Assembly: GCF_036417845.1 (NCBI RefSeq)
Contig: NC_089981.1
Location: forward strand, 75,681,268-75,745,267
Reading direction: 5' to 3'
DNA length: 64,000 nucleotides
From: Apteryx mantelli
Taxonomy: Eukaryota > Chordata > Aves > Apterygiformes > Apterygidae
Below are positions 12,521 through 26,539 of this stretch, one piece after another; the stretch's first letter is position 1, and every line of letters starts with the position of its first letter. The notes under the pieces were generated by a model. The model was not told the origin of the DNA, did no database searches, and saw only the letters and a list, made by a program, of their open reading frames with translations. Both the position numbers and the translations under genes were made by a program.

Positions 12521-12985
12521 AGTTTATTTGCATTGTTGCCTGGGAACAAAATGCCTATTTTTAGTTAATATCAGGTGATTTTAATTTACAAGAACTGCCT
12601 CGCCTCTCAGCATTTTAAAGAGCATACACAGAGGCACCTGCATGCTTCTAACATTTGATGTATCATTAAATATGCCTTCTCACATTTGGCACATAAACCC
12701 TGATAAAGTTTCACCTTTTAACGAAATAAATGACTCAATTAACAAGATGAAAAACAGCAGTGTGGTGGCAGACCCTCTTGGTGGCAAAAAAAGGATAAAA
12801 AAGAATTATCCCAGCGGGGTGTTAATACAAGGAGCGCCACAACACACAGCGGGCACCTGGTTTGACTGACAGCCACCCAGCAAAGCCGACAGATTTGTCA
12901 GCTTGCTGACCGCTGGCTTGAGTCTTTCGCACCACCCTAGGAATAAATTGTCGCTCAGGAATGGCTGGGCAAGCAGTCACTTGTC
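12520..12985. promoter_or_regulatory. Candidate conserved element with an overlapping octamer/SOX site
   Basis: ATTTGCAT (12526-12533) overlaps CATTGTT (12531-12537), so an octamer-type and a SOX-type core share three bases. Downstream lie ATCAGGTGATTTTAATTTA, an E-box CACCTG at 12854-12859, TGACAG at 12867-12872 and TTGTCA at 12895-12900. The last two are MEIS/TGIF-like cores in opposite orientation. The stretch 12730-12970 mixes A+T-rich and CpG-containing sequence without simple repeats, as conserved enhancers often do. The 75-codon frame at 12642-12869 is not convincing as protein. The regulatory role is inferred. Confidence 0.42.
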
Positions 12986-15900
12986 TCTGTTAATCTAATT
13001 GAATTTTTTTAAGTTGTTTTCATTTTTATCTGCTTGTGTAGAAATGTTCAATCTGGGAGCAGCACATTTTGGCATCCTTAGATGACTAACTTCCTCACAG
13101 TGCTGCCATCTTTTCAAGGAAAGAACAGATACAGATACTGGGTCTAATTCATCTCTAAGCTCCCAGGGGTTGAATGGATATAACTGAGGCATAATTTGAC
13201 CTACCATGAGGAAAAATTACAATTTTTAATGGCACTGGAAGTTAGGACATCTGTATTCATGACCCTGTTCCTCCAGAAGCTCCCAGCTGACACTGAGCAC
13301 AGTTCACTCCGCACCTCGGTTCCTCAGAGACAGAAAGGAGACAATAACATCTTCTAATGTCTAGCCTTTCTCTGTTTTGCCTATTTTGTTTAAATATTTT
13401 GGATTTGGGACCAGCTCTTAGTAAAAACAAGAGCCTTGTCTCAGTTGTCACCTCAAGGTATTATTATAATGAAAACAATAATAATATCACTGTTTAGGTA
13501 CTCTATTAAGTGAATAATGACTTTAGTTATGTGTGGATATCTGGACTAAAATCCTCATCAGTACTGAATCTGAAATTGTCCCTAGGAATGGTGAATCCCA
13601 CCAATGATGGGAAAATGGCAGGTTTCACTTTTATCACTTATTAAGGAACCAGTCTCCAACCCAAGAATGATAGAGTATCTACAGTGCAGTGACTTCCTGG
13701 ATCCTGGATCAGAGCTCATCTTGAAAGCAGTCTTTTCTGCTCACTTTCAATTCATACTATTTTCATAGAAAAGTACTATTCAGAGCTAATCATGCAGAGT
13801 CAAGCACTTCATTTACTACAGGCTATGGAAATCTCCCTTCCTTGTTGTGATTTACAATGGACCCCTAAGTCCATACTTTTCCCCTGTTACACACTATAAA
13901 CCCCTACCAGCATCCCAGAGATTTTTTTATTAGCTAAATCACTAGCTAATATTAGAGAGAAGATACCATGAGTTGCTATTGGCCAGTAAGAAATAAAAAG
14001 TGTTGTGAATATGGAGGACTGAGCAGTGGCGGTTAGGGACAGCCTGCGATGTTCACACACGAGCTGGTGTTCTGTCTCTGGAAGCCAAAGTATGCATGAT
14101 GATAGACAGAAATCTAGCGGAAAGGACAGTTTAAAAAATGCTATATCTTTCCTTGAAGAGGACATTTGCCTTGAAATGAGTATCTGCTCTGTTTCGCAAT
14201 GGGAAATTAACAGCAATATGGGTGCATATGGAGGAAACTGGAGTTTGTCTCAAAGGCGGTGCCGTACTATTTGGTATAGAAGAGTCTGCCAATCTCCTGA
14301 AAATCTGGCTAAGCAAAGATAATGTCATTTAAAGAACTGATGATCAGGAGTTGCACAAAATCAATCTGCTGGATAGCAGAGTTTCTGAGGTTAGTAAATG
14401 TAAACCCACAACCTCTATTGTATAATCAGGCATATGTGTCTACATGACTGACATCTTTATAGCTATATGCTGTATCTTTCTATGCATCATTAAGCACCAA
14501 GAATACTTCTAATCAGTCTAGATCTACGAACTACCATTTACAAAGGTTTTGAAAAGTATGACATATAAAACCAAATATGTCCTGGGTTGATGCAATGATG
14601 ATCTTCCAACTACACTACTGAGAAAGGCCAAGTTGTTTCTAATAAATCACTGGAGATAAGATGTAGAAGACCTAATGTTGGATCTGCTCTGAGGCAATGA
14701 ATTCTGACTCAAGCAAGATGCAACTAAAATAACTTAGTGATATTTTTTACTTGTGTAAGACAGTTTCACTTATATCTATGCATCAACAAAGCATTAAAAC
14801 TCCAGTGCTCAAAAGCCTTATTTAATTTAAAATGACAATGCTTTTGCTCACATGAGAATGCCCCAAGACTAGCTCTGAATTCCTATGAAAAAAGAATATC
14901 TATTTACTTTCAAGCTGAGCATTTCATGTTCCCTTAGTATCAAAATGTATTTGTAATTTTCCCCAAGAATGGACAAGTTTAGCACCCGTTTAACTCGAGG
15001 CAGACACTGCCACGCTATTCTCTCAGTTATAGGGCTCCATACTGGTTTTCATCTTGGCTCTCTGTCGTGATTTTAAGGAGAATATCTTTTTACTTTTCCT
15101 CTGCTTACTGTGATGAAGTTCTGCTTTCTCTAATGGAACCACCCTCATGAAATCAATAGGGCTTTTTTGTTGAATCAGATGATGTTAAAAGCTTATACCC
15201 ATAATAATCTGACCTTCAGCTAAAAACTTTTATAATAGTTAGAGAGATTATTATTTCTAATATAGATTAGGATTTGCACTGAAAACTGTCAAGAAATGTC
15301 AGGATAAATAAAGGTATACATTATTTTACTGTCTATTCAACAAACACTAGAAAAAAAAGAAAAGTATCCTTTATATCCTAAAATAAATGGGTTCATATTT
15401 GCCTTAAAAATCTTATTTAGCTGACACCTGCTTTGGAATAGATCTGTCAACAAAACAGATGAATAGAGAATTTGGGAATACTTCCTTAATTTCCATACAG
15501 TACCTCTTCAAAATGTGTATAGTGACATGAAGAAAGAATGAAATTTGATAGGTGTTTCTAAGAACTGTTTGACAGTAGTACTGAAACTAAAACTGAGGGT
15601 GAAATATGGACAAAGACTGGGTATGTCCAGAACTAGAAATTAGTAGTTTCCAGCATTTATCTAGAAGATCATTCAGTTCTAGACCTTTTGAATATCTCCT
15701 ATCGTGCTTCAGACTGGATGATAGTCAGAGATATTTGCCTTACTACAGGTGTCATTTTTTCCTTTTTTTCCTTTTTATTTTAATTTCTCTTTGTGACAGC
15801 CATCTGCAGAGAGAGAAAGAGGGAGAAATTTTTTACCCTTGACTGCAATTTTGTTGCAGGAGAACAGAACAGTACAAGTCAAGTTCCAACTACTAGAAAA

Positions 15901-18900
15901 TCAGAATTTTATGCTGATCTTCATGTGACTCCTGTGATTTTGAATAGACAGAGATGTTAGCTTTCCCCTGTTTACCTGTACAAGCTCTTTTTTCTGTGCT
16001 GAAGTCAGTGGTGTTGTGTAACTTCTCTCTCTCTGCAATGGAAATTATTTTTCTTTAACAATTAGTAAACGACATGGGTATGGAGAGAAGAGTAATTCCC
16101 ACATACTTCTATGAGAAATCCGTAAAGTGTTATAGTGACATATTTTGATCAATTATTAAATAAGACATAATTCTATCCAGTGGCAGATGCCCTACTGCAG
16201 AACATGCACAAGTAAGGACTAGTCTGCAGCATTCTGATAGCTCTGAATAAGGTCTTGGAGCAGAAGGAGCAGTGTATCAGTAGTTCTATCCAGCAGCTGG
16301 CACAGAACCTTTTGAGTGAGGATAGCTGCTTTTTGACCACAAAACCAGAAAATGGCACATAGGACATACAGGCACAGCATCAGTCCATATGATGCAGAAA
16401 TCTTTTTTGAGAGGAAAGCATTTTGCTTCCCTTCCAAATCTATGTGCTTTGTAATAGCTTTGGTATTAGGTGAAGACATCAAGCACCTCGAGGTTTAAAA
16501 CACTATGTTCACAGTATAGTGAATTAAGAACAGAGGAAGGCTTAAGACATCAAAACATCTTGCAAACAGTGCAAAGAATTCTACATTGTATTCTCGAGAA
16601 GCAGTATATCTTAAAACACAGAGGCACAGCAAAGGCTACACAGTCCAAAAATGTTGGAGTTAGGAGTTACACATATATACATACATATTCCCATACACAT
16701 TCAAGTAAATGAGGAAAAAAATATGTATGTTATTGCTGAGTTATGATAACATTCAGTGTCCCCTATCCAGAAAGGTTTGACTCTGCACTGAAAAGGAGAT
16801 GTGTAACAAGATAAATGGCATGAAGGCTTGGCTCCATACAATTCAATACTGACTTTATTAATAGCCTGCCTTTCGCCCATGAAACGTAAAACATTCCTAA
16901 GTAAAGGCTGAAGGTTCATTAATGTTAGGCTCGCCTGTCTAAATAGGAGCACAAATATTAGACCCAATTCACCACTGAGTCACTGGTGTTGTGGTTATCC
17001 ACACAATAGTTTTGCACTAAGCTAATTATTCCCTTCACAAAATACAAATTATTTCAAAATAAAAGATGTTATGATCACTCTCTGTCGCCTCTGTGCTTCT
17101 GTCTGTGAAATAATTCAGATCTCTGTAAATGACTAGCTAGCAAGTATAATGCCATTCATGTAAAAGGAGGATTTCTTCAGGAGGAAATCTAAAAGGCAAT
17201 AGAGGTGTCTTCAATATTTGTTCTTCCACAGTACAAAGGAGTCCTAAAAAGTCAATTCAGCGTTTTTCCATAACACAAAACTTTTCATATTCAGAAGCAT
17301 CATCCTGATGATCCACTCAGGATACAGAACCAAGAGCAAGAGACACATCCAGTTCACCACAAAATTTGCAATGTCCAGTGACAAACAGCTGCAGTGACCT
17401 TTATGCAACCAATGCACAAAAGAAAAAAAGAAAAACTTTTTTTCCAAAGCTTTATGATCTACTCAGGGAAATTCCACCCACAAAAAAAAATCTAACTTCA
17501 TTGAGAAAATTGTTAGCTATGAATGATTCTCAAAGCTATAATAATATTAACTAAAGTATTAAATATCTTATGATATAAGTAGGAAAATTCTCCAGTTTTT
17601 GTTCTGCGGAAATTTGGCTGAAACCTCTCTTTATAGGAAATACAGCACTCATCCATCATTATAACAGTCCTATAGAACCATCTTCAGGAATCACACATTG
17701 TTTTCCAATTTCATATGCAAGAAAAAAGAAACAGGAAACAGAATTCAGCACATGGATGAATAAACCCGTAATTTATTAGATCGTTTTTGCTCTGATCAAG
17801 GGAATAGCTCAAAGAAAAGAGGTCAGAGGGACTAGTACTGTTAATATGCAATTGATGAAATCCTCAAACACATATTGATCCACTTTTTATTACATTTTTA
17901 AACCCTTGACTCTGAATATTTCCCAATAAGACAATAACTATAGCAAATATAATTTGCTGTTCTTAATCACAGTAGATGCTCTTTCCCCTCTAAAGATCAT
18001 CACATAGGAGATATTTACATCCAATACACAATGTGAATTTGCCATAGATTGCATTTCACACACTACCCTCTTTTTCATGTTCATTTCTTCAAGCATATCA
18101 TGTCTATATTTGACACTATCTGTACTAACATATTTTAGTCACACACGGAAATCCCAAACAAACTTTCCTGACAACATAAATTGTTACTACAAAATAGCGT
18201 AATAATGTGTTAGACCTCTACCCCCTAAAAAACCTTCACTGCCATATTCATTACTTAAATAAAAAGAAAAAGCCAAGTTAACTGTCAGGAGTTTTTTTCT
18301 CAGAGCTGTAGAATTTCACAAGGAATTCAATCTACAGGGAAAATTGGGGCTAGCTGGTCGCCTAGACAGCCCTGCCAGGGGAAAGTCTTTCTACCGCTTC
18401 TGTTTGACACAGCTTGAGGCAAAGCAGGTTGTATAGGCCTTGACCCAGCAAGGTCATCATTTTGTGAGGAATTCTGAGGCCTGACATCTGCTGCCTGGCT
18501 TTGAGTAAAAACCAGACCCCCTTAGCCAAAACAGAGCCCTGTGTAAAATAATCCCCCAGCAAGGATCCTAGACTTCAGTGAAAAGGCTAAATGGCCCTCT
18601 TTTTGTCTGGGTGTCCAGGCTTTTTAGTCCTTCCTCATCACGTAGTGCAGAGTTCAGAACAAAACCATTCCCAGAACGCAGATAAAAGCCATATTCTCAC
18701 AACTCCATGCCATAACTTCTTCACCTCAAGCGAGACTTTCATTTATGCTCTGGGCACATGGCTTTACAAATAAAAAGGGACGGGCATGCAGCAGCTTAGA
18801 GGGGTACACACTCATATTCTTAAAACTTATTCAAAATGGTGTCTTTTCCTTTGCGTTTTTTGAGAAAATCCATTGTACCAAATAAAGTGTGTGATGTGTA

Positions 18901-20140
18901 TGTGCTATTTAAAAATTATTAAGACCGAATACAAGAATTGGAAGACCTGATTCTCAGGGTTTCTATCTCTCCGCATGGGACAGGAACTCAGAGGAAACTG
19001 GTGACCCATATAAAGGTAGCTTTAAGCCTAAGCTGCAGCTTGATTCTGAATTGTATTGAAAGCCTTTCAGTCACTCTGTCATCAGAAAGAGACTGAAGGA
19101 GGGCATCTGATAATAATCTGCTTACAGGGAATCTCCGCAGAGCAAAAGTGGTGCAAGGCCTGCTGCTGGCAGGACGCGCAGAGTGAAACGAAGGCTTATC
19201 TAGAGGACAGGTTATTTCAACTAGTGTCTTTTCCTCAGAGCCAAGTTAAAGCGTCCCTGAAGTAAGTCTAATCTCATCACAAAAGTCAGGTAGGCCCCTG
19301 GATTCTTCTACAACACAAATATACTTTGTCCTCCTCTTGCCTCCCCTGCTCCACCTAGCCCCAATCACAAGCAAATACTAAAGTAAACAAGGCTATTACA
19401 AGAAAATATATGTATTTTACAATGCAAAACACACAGGCTGGTATTCTTCTCTAAATATCCCATGTTCTCTCCCCATGGCTGCAATGATCCCTTGCTACAT
19501 CCTGGTAGCAAGTCATCTATGCCACCGTGTCCCATCATCACCTCCCCTCTGCCCATGTCAGCGCAGCAGGATGCAGGACAAAATGTGGGACATGACAAAT
19601 GGGGCAGCATCTGACCACTACCTCCACCCTTCTCTCTGGCACTCACAGCTCCCTTCACCAAGAAACACAAGTCAGTCTCTAGCCAGCCTGAGGCACCCTT
19701 TCGCACAGCTTCCCCGGGAACTGCTCTCCTTGTGAAACCTTGGGGATCTACTAGCAAACTCACCAGTCACATTCATGCAGCGCTCACCTGCCACCACTGC
19801 TTTTTCACCGTGGCAGGGCATTACCTAAGGAGTTGGCTGAATAGAAACAGGAAGCATGGTAGGAGATGATGGGCTTCTGTGAATATATTTCCAGGAGAAA
19901 AATTATTTAAGGTAAAATATCAGCATGAGATCAAAAGATCAGAATCAATCAGGAATAAATTTAGACTAAAAATTAGGAAGTAGATTTCTAAGTCTCCAAA
20001 TGAATAAAGCACTACAACAGTCTTCCAGACAAAGATTATATTGTTTCAGACTGACATTGATTAACTTACAAAAGGGATTTTGTAACTAAATGGAAGAAAA
20101 CGTGAAGATAAAAAATTAAAGATCTTTATATGAATTCTTG
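12985..20140. other. Long A+T-rich stretch, no gene seen
   Basis: About 7 kb without a recognisable exon, RNA gene or young transposon. Minor items: possible fossil repeat wording (ATGAAATCAATAGGGCTTTTT) near 15148, TA/CA-rich sequence at about 16670-16712, and a G+C-richer patch at 18.34-18.60 kb with only short chance frames. Overlapping frames at 19.36-19.76 kb on both strands match nothing. The part near 16.96-17.13 kb has a few homeodomain-like cores. Confidence 0.6.
16671..16712. repeat. Degenerate TA/CA-rich simple repeat
   Basis: An imperfect run of CATATATACATACATATT followed by CCATACACATTC. It is old and interrupted. Confidence 0.6.
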
Positions 20141-20285
20141 GATTAGATAATGTCATGGCACATCAAGGGAGTTGCATTGCATTCACACTGCATTATTAAT
20201 CCCTAATTTCAAAGTTGCTGATGGTTGCCTTGGGTCTGTTGATTGCTGATTGTTGAGGCATTTCAGTTCCCTCCTCCACAGCATA
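20140..20285. promoter_or_regulatory. Short candidate conserved element
   Basis: Repeat-free sequence with GCATTATTAATCCCTAATTTC and three GATTG/GATGG-type cores in TTGCTGATGG, GTTGATTGCTGATTGTTGAGG. TAATCCC is a bicoid/OTX-type core. This is a motif-based inference only. Confidence 0.28.
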
Positions 20286-22810
20286 GACTATGACCTGCTA
20301 CATGGGATCAAATACTTCTCGAACAAAATCCAGGCCATTGCAGAAACCTAGGTGCTAGTAATGTTCCAGGGTTGTCCCACTCTTTTCCTGTGGCAAATTA
20401 CAGCTATGAATATTGGTCTTTATTAATGGTCTTAAATTTGTTTTGAGATATTGAGAAGCACTTGATTGCCCAAGGTATGAGGAGTCAGTGTTGCATGGAC
20501 CCTTCTGAAATAGACAATTATGGCTCACAGCTACAGGACCTGGACACAGTGGCCTAGGCCATTTCCCCAGTCCTATGTCCATAAGAAAGTGGAGATACAG
20601 GATAAAAGATAGGAACTAGGGGCTGGAATAATTTGAATCAATAAAGGAGAGTATTAAATTACTGAGTTCATGGCAGAACCAGTTGGAGAAAAAAATGTGA
20701 GGGAAAGCCAGCCATCATTACCAAGATACACCAAGAAAATTCAGTATAAAAGAAACAGTGTACTCATGAACACCATTTCTTCCACTGTTATGCTACCATG
20801 ACAGCCAAGGAGGTTCTTTGCTTGACTTCTGCTAATTCCAGGCTCTCAGTGGAGCTCTGCCTGAGGAAAGACTGAGGGGCAAAATAGAAGAGGTGTCCAG
20901 GATAGAAAGGTCACCGTCAACCCATTGCATGTCACATGCAGTCTAGAGAGGGATGAGCATGTTTAAAGTAAAAAGAGAATGAGCTTGAAAAGCAGAAAAG
21001 AGAGCACCTGTAGAATGATATAAACCTTTTTAAAATCAGAGTTTCTTTGAGTTGGCCTCTTATTCAGTACAAGGAATAGCCGCGTTCAGACTCTAATACT
21101 TAATTTTATTTATGCCTTAGTTTTATTCAGCTATTTTAAGACTAGCCAAAGGTTTTCTGAGGATTGTCTAGGGGCTTCCAGACAATATTCTGTGCAATAT
21201 TATTGGCATGAAGTGCACCATATGCACACAGCTTCTCACCTTCCAGCACTTCATGGTCTGTCCTTTCATCTGCTTCTCCCCTGGCAGAACACTCCAGCCT
21301 GCCCTCTAATTTCGCCAACACAGGATATACTGCTTGGATCAGAACCAGACCCAAACAAGGATCTCAGCATATTTCTGAATCTCAACATATTCAGAATAAG
21401 CCAGTCCTTTCTTGAGAATTGTAAACTCCTTATCCAATGTGTTTTGGTCTTTGGTAAAGGTTCAAGTAAACCAAACAGAAGAGACAAAAATTGGCAAACA
21501 TGGTTCCTCATGGAAACTGGTCTGCAAATACGTTAACTGTGTTGGTAAGTAGTATGGGGGCTGTAGAACCATCTTTAAACTGCCTATATGTGGGGTATAT
21601 CTACTCAAAGAAATTTTTCATTTGAAGGAAATCATGCAATCATGCAATGATTCCTATGAAAAGGCGCCTGGTACCTGCATTTAAGCAAAGATAATGTCCT
21701 CATGAGCCACTGCTTTCACAATAGGATTGTCTTCCAAAGTGTGCATTCAGCACTGTGGGTAGGTATCCCATGCTCCTTTCTGTTACTACAAGTCTTTATG
21801 CACTGTGAGGTATCTTTAACTTTATGCACACTGGGATGTACACAGACATTCGATCATTCTGTATGTGTGCAACAAACTGAAAATGGCATAATTCCTATCT
21901 TATTATGCCATAGTTCTCGTCTCTTCAAAGCTGCTGGTATCACTTTCAAACACATTTATCTCATTTTGAATGAAATCATTCTCTGTATCATGATGCTGTT
22001 AGTTAGGAAGGAACATTTTCAACACAAATGAAAATAAAAATCTTTCAAAACTTTGTTTTAAATCTGTATGTTACTAAATATGTAAGCAGTGCAAGCAGTT
22101 CTAGTAACAAAGGTCTAAAATTAAAGGGCAAGTGAGATTTCAATTCACAAAACTTGGAAGTTTTTGCTCACTTGAGAAAAAGGTAAAAAAAAAAAAAAAA
22201 GTTCCTAGTCACTATGGAGTTCCTATTAGCCACTTCTTTTCCCTGCCATGTTAGGAAACTGTCATAGGAGGACTAACCAAAAATGGTTCTTCCCAGCATG
22301 ACAAGTTCCCTAAAATCAGGACTGGCTGTAGATGCAACAGTGTGCCTAAGGGGAAAGAGATAGAAAGGGAAGCCTTGTTTTGCAGAAAATGTTTTCCAAG
22401 AGTAATATTTTATATCAGCTAACACCAACTGCCTATTTTTCTCCCTGTTTTTGTAGTCTCCTTGTTAGACCAGATGGTTACACCAGCATAAATCCTTCTT
22501 TTACCTGCTCCCTAGAAAGCCTCTTCTCTACAAGTTCCTGGGTGACCTTCTTCCTATTCAGCCAAGTCATACTTCCTAATGATCTGGATGGATGAAGGGC
22601 ATATTCAGTTTAAGGGACAAAGGAGAAAGTAGGCTCACTATGCAAGAGTAGAACCCTTCTTTCTGTGTCTCAAATTTCAGTTGATATAGCTGTGGAGGTT
22701 TTCAAAGTATTTTGTGTAACTGATGCTCTTCCAGCTTGCTTATAAATGGTGTTGTGCGTTATGTTGCCTATCTTTCCTTGCTGTTGCTGCAATATACTTT
22801 GTTACTAGCA
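20285..22810. other. No gene seen
   Basis: Ordinary A+T-rich sequence. The overlapping frames at 21.19-21.54 kb (114 codons plus, 81 minus) match no family. A17 lies near 22184-22200. Confidence 0.6.
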
Positions 22811-22814
22811 ATTT

Positions 22815-22955
22815 AAGAAGTTGTTGAAATTTTACTGATGAAGTGCTTTTCCGAGATTTGTATCAATAAAAAAAATCTTGCTAAGGTTTTTATTGAAAAA
22901 AATGCCCTGATAAGATTTATATTGAAAAAACTCTTCTAAAAATTGTGCTGATAAT
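22815..22955 (+). repeat. Degenerate ~30-bp tandem repeat
   Basis: About three to four imperfect units follow each other, each with a 'TRTTGAAAAAA' or 'TATCAATAAAAAA' core followed by a 'TGCTRAT/GATAAG' end. Examples are TATCAATAAAAAAAATCTTG, TTTATTGAAAAAAATGCCC, and TATATTGAAAAAACTCTTC. Heavy divergence between units makes this an old minisatellite-like array. Unit borders are approximate. Confidence 0.55.
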
Positions 22956-25900
22956 AGTTATGCACTGATTAATTGAATTAATTTCCTGCATGATCAAAGC
23001 ATGATAGGTACTTTATAATGCAACCAGAAAATGATGGCTCTCAAAAAACACATGATGTGGCTTGCTTTCTTAAATCTGGGTGAGCTGGCATAGAGAAGGA
23101 AATGGGGCCAGCAAGAGAACAGAGAGGAAATACAGTGTTGTCTAGGCTGTTCTGAACAAGAAGCTGTGATATTGTTTGATAAAAAAGGTCTCAGTGAAAA
23201 GTAGCTGGAGGCTGTGGAAGCAGTCCATTCTACACTGGGCAGACAGACTCACTTGTTGTAATTGCTCAGGATCCCAAGGGAAGCTGTAATTTGGAAAGAG
23301 AAATAGTGACATTCAGGAAGGACATTATCTCAGTTCCATTCAATGGGGCCGTATCCATCATTTTCAATCAATGGTGAGTCTATATTACAGAGTACAGTAC
23401 ACTGTAATCATAGGATGTTTACCAGCCTTTTCTGCCATACTCCTGGCAGCCTGAGCATTTTCAGGGACCAAGAGGTTGGTGACAGTGGGAATGTCAGCCA
23501 GGGTGGCTAGATCAGTTTACAGTGTCTCAGCTGGACTGTTAAACCCCAAACAGCTCTTGGCTGTCAAGCACATCTTTCTGCAAAAAGTCACTTTTTGCCC
23601 ATTTATTGGAGTCCTCCTGTCCATTGGCACTGCATTGGCATCAAGTCTGTGGTAGTATCCCATCCTGAAATCCAGTCAGATTTGCTGTATCATGGCAAAA
23701 TAGTTACACAGATACAAGAGCTCCACTCTTCTCCTTTCTGTTCTTATAAACCATACTCACACCCTTCGGTTAATTTTGATCCTGCACAATCACTCTTTCC
23801 AGCTGTTGCTATAGTCATTGCTGCTAACATGTGAATTTATCTCAGGGACACACTCCCCACAGTCTACCTGGAAGGCTGAAGAACAACTTTGGTGCCTGGC
23901 CAAACTAACATCCTAGGTATTTTTGATAGATAGTCTAGACATGCAAAGAGGCTGAACCTGTCTGTGCGCTAGCACAGAGAGGTATCATCCAGTTGCCTTA
24001 ACTTCAGGGTAGTAGAAGGTACTCTAATAAACAGACTAGACATTTGGGTTAGGAGCAAAGCCATGTGGGAAAGCATCGCGTCAAACAGCAGAATACTGCA
24101 GTGTGACTTTTCTGGAAGAGAAATGAAGTCCAGTTTCCACATGAATGAAAATTCCCCAGAAATGTTGACAATGACATCTGTATAAAGGATGGGGGTCTCA
24201 TAGATGCAGATCTTTTAATACTGATGCAATCTGTTTTGCACTGGTATGAATTGCCCATATAGACAAACCTTTGATGTCACAAAATATATGCAAAAAAAGG
24301 GGGGCTGAGGGAGCAGTCGTATTGCAGGATGCAGCTCAATTCTAAACGAAAACAAATGTGTTTGAACAGTTTTTCCTAGTCTGTCAAGGAGTTTCAGACC
24401 CTAAAGGTATTTGAGCCTGTTGCCTTTCTCCTTAGGTACAATCACTAATCTCTCTCACTATTTTTGTTCAAAGATGCAACCTACTTACCTACCACATAAA
24501 ATGCAGAAACTCATATTATCATGGTTCAGCTTTAGAGATTTACATTAGAATCAGTGAACCTTATTTTAGCACAATATATATGGTGAGCAATACAGTGAGA
24601 GAAGACTGGGTTTATTCCCCAGATAAGTCATTTATTTCTTTCCTCAAAGAAAAATCCAATATCCTGAGATCAGATGCATATTGAAGCTTTAGTGGAAAAA
24701 AAAAATAGACTTAGGTTGGATTAACGTGTTCAAATTGGACACTCACTATCTGTATTCTCTGCAGAGCAGAGTCTGTACCTACTGCTTACTGCACACCATA
24801 TATAAGCCTGCCTTAAACATTTTCCTTGAAGAGGTTTGTGGCCTGAACTTATTTACCTAGCACATAATTTATGAAAACCTTGTATTGTTTAATGCATTTG
24901 TCAACAACTATGAATTTCAGAGATTCAGACCATTAAACAGATGGAGTTATAATCAGAAAGTCTGCATATGTTCAAACCTAGGAATAAACAGTTTAGCAAA
25001 TTGATAGAAATTCCAGAGTTACCTCTTTTTGCTTCTCATCAATAGTGACTAAAGATTTTTATGATTGTTTTATTGTGTGGAGACCAGAGAGGAGATATTT
25101 AAATAGGCTGGTCAAAACAGCATTTATAGCTGGTCATTTTTTTCCTCGGAAAACTGTCTGCCAAATACAAAAGTGGTTTTGGCCAAAATCTGTAAGTATT
25201 CAGTCTTTTACAAAAATGCAGAAATTGAAAAATTCTTATTTTAGTAGGGATGAGATAGAAGCACAAGTAGTACATTTTCAGTTGGTTCTACATCCATTTT
25301 TCTGAGTCCCACAATTATCAACGAACCTTCTAATACCATGGCATCCTTCCCCTTTTCTCCCCACTCTCAGCTAATTCCAGTTATTCACTCACTCTGCAGG
25401 TGACTTGCTAAAGTATTTGCATTGTAGCTGCCACAGGGCACATCAGTGCTTTTGTAGGGTCTGACCCAAAATGATTACTCTGTGGCATGGGCTATCTTGT
25501 GACTCACCCAAGCCTGAAACCCAGACCCTCAAGTTTTTAATCATGAGACTGTCCCTTATCTGTGAAATTCCAGTGAATTATTCTAACTAGAGATTCACCT
25601 ATTACCCTGATTTAATTTAGGATACTTTGGGATAAGAAAGAGAAGAAAGATATCAATATATTTTATTTTTATCATACATCCAATATCTTTGGCAAAATAT
25701 AGGAACCATTGGGTGATGTCACAATAAGAGCATAATAAGAGCATTGTGTCCTAATAAGGGCAGCATTAGGATGCATATTATTAGAATTAACATAGAACCA
25801 ATGTCCTCCAGCCACAGCCAAGGCTTTCAGTCTGCTAAAATGTGAACAAAAAGGTGGCCAGTACCTCAAATTACCTACGATCTTGTGAGATAAGAGACAA

Positions 25901-26370
25901 CAAATGGATCTGTAGCTGAGTAGAGATGATGAAGATAATGCAGTCATATGTGGTCAGTACAATACACAGTGGTCTCAGCAGCATAACCACTGCTGACCTT
26001 TTAGCAGAGAGGAGCAGGTTAATCACCAGCCTCGGAGCAGACAGGATGGGAAGGAGGTCACCTACCTGGAGGTTTGACCCTGAGGTCTGCACTGCACCAG
26101 GACACAAGAAAGTGCAGCTTGAAATTCTGACTTTAGTCTTTGAAAAAACTGTTTCTGAGACAACAGCGAGCCTGGGAGTGGCCCTAGGGTGCATTCAGAA
26201 GCAAAGGGCTTCACGAGGCACCATGGCAGGCATGCTGTGCTCAAGGTAAACTCTTCACGTCCGCCTCCACCAGGGACAGGGCAAGTGGCTCCTGCTCAGG
26301 GCAGCAGCAGCTGGAAGACCACACTTTTAGCAGAACATAATCTTAAATGACTTTTTGTCTTCTCTTGTGC
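22955..26370. other. No gene seen
   Basis: No exon, RNA gene or recognisable transposon. A pair of overlapping 107-codon frames on opposite strands (25.87-26.25 kb) lies in a slightly G+C-richer patch and matches nothing known. A near-duplicated AATAAGAGCAT occurs at about 25725-25745. Confidence 0.6.
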
Positions 26371-26373
26371 GTC

Positions 26374-26416
26374 TGTGTGTGTGTGTGTGTGTGTGCGCGC
26401 GCACATGCGTGTGTGT
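26374..26416. repeat. (TG)n(CG)n alternating purine-pyrimidine run
   Basis: All 43 bases alternate pyrimidine and purine: a TG run, then CGCGCGCACATGCG, then TGTGTGT. Such sequence is the classic substrate for left-handed Z-DNA under negative supercoiling. It directly precedes the longest conserved-looking block in the window. The structure is predicted, not shown. Confidence 0.9.
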
Positions 26417-26539
26417 TGAAAGATGCTCCTTTTCCAAGGGAACATGAGTGTAAAGAGTTACACACTGGAACTTAAACTGCAGGTGTTTTATCGAGGGTGC
26501 CGTCTCAGCCGCATTGGTGCTAGTTACAGTCACACCCCT

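Noticed and set aside
25871..26249. Opposite-strand 107-codon frames
   Set aside because: They are mirror frames in a moderately G+C-rich patch, with no domain and no supporting signals.
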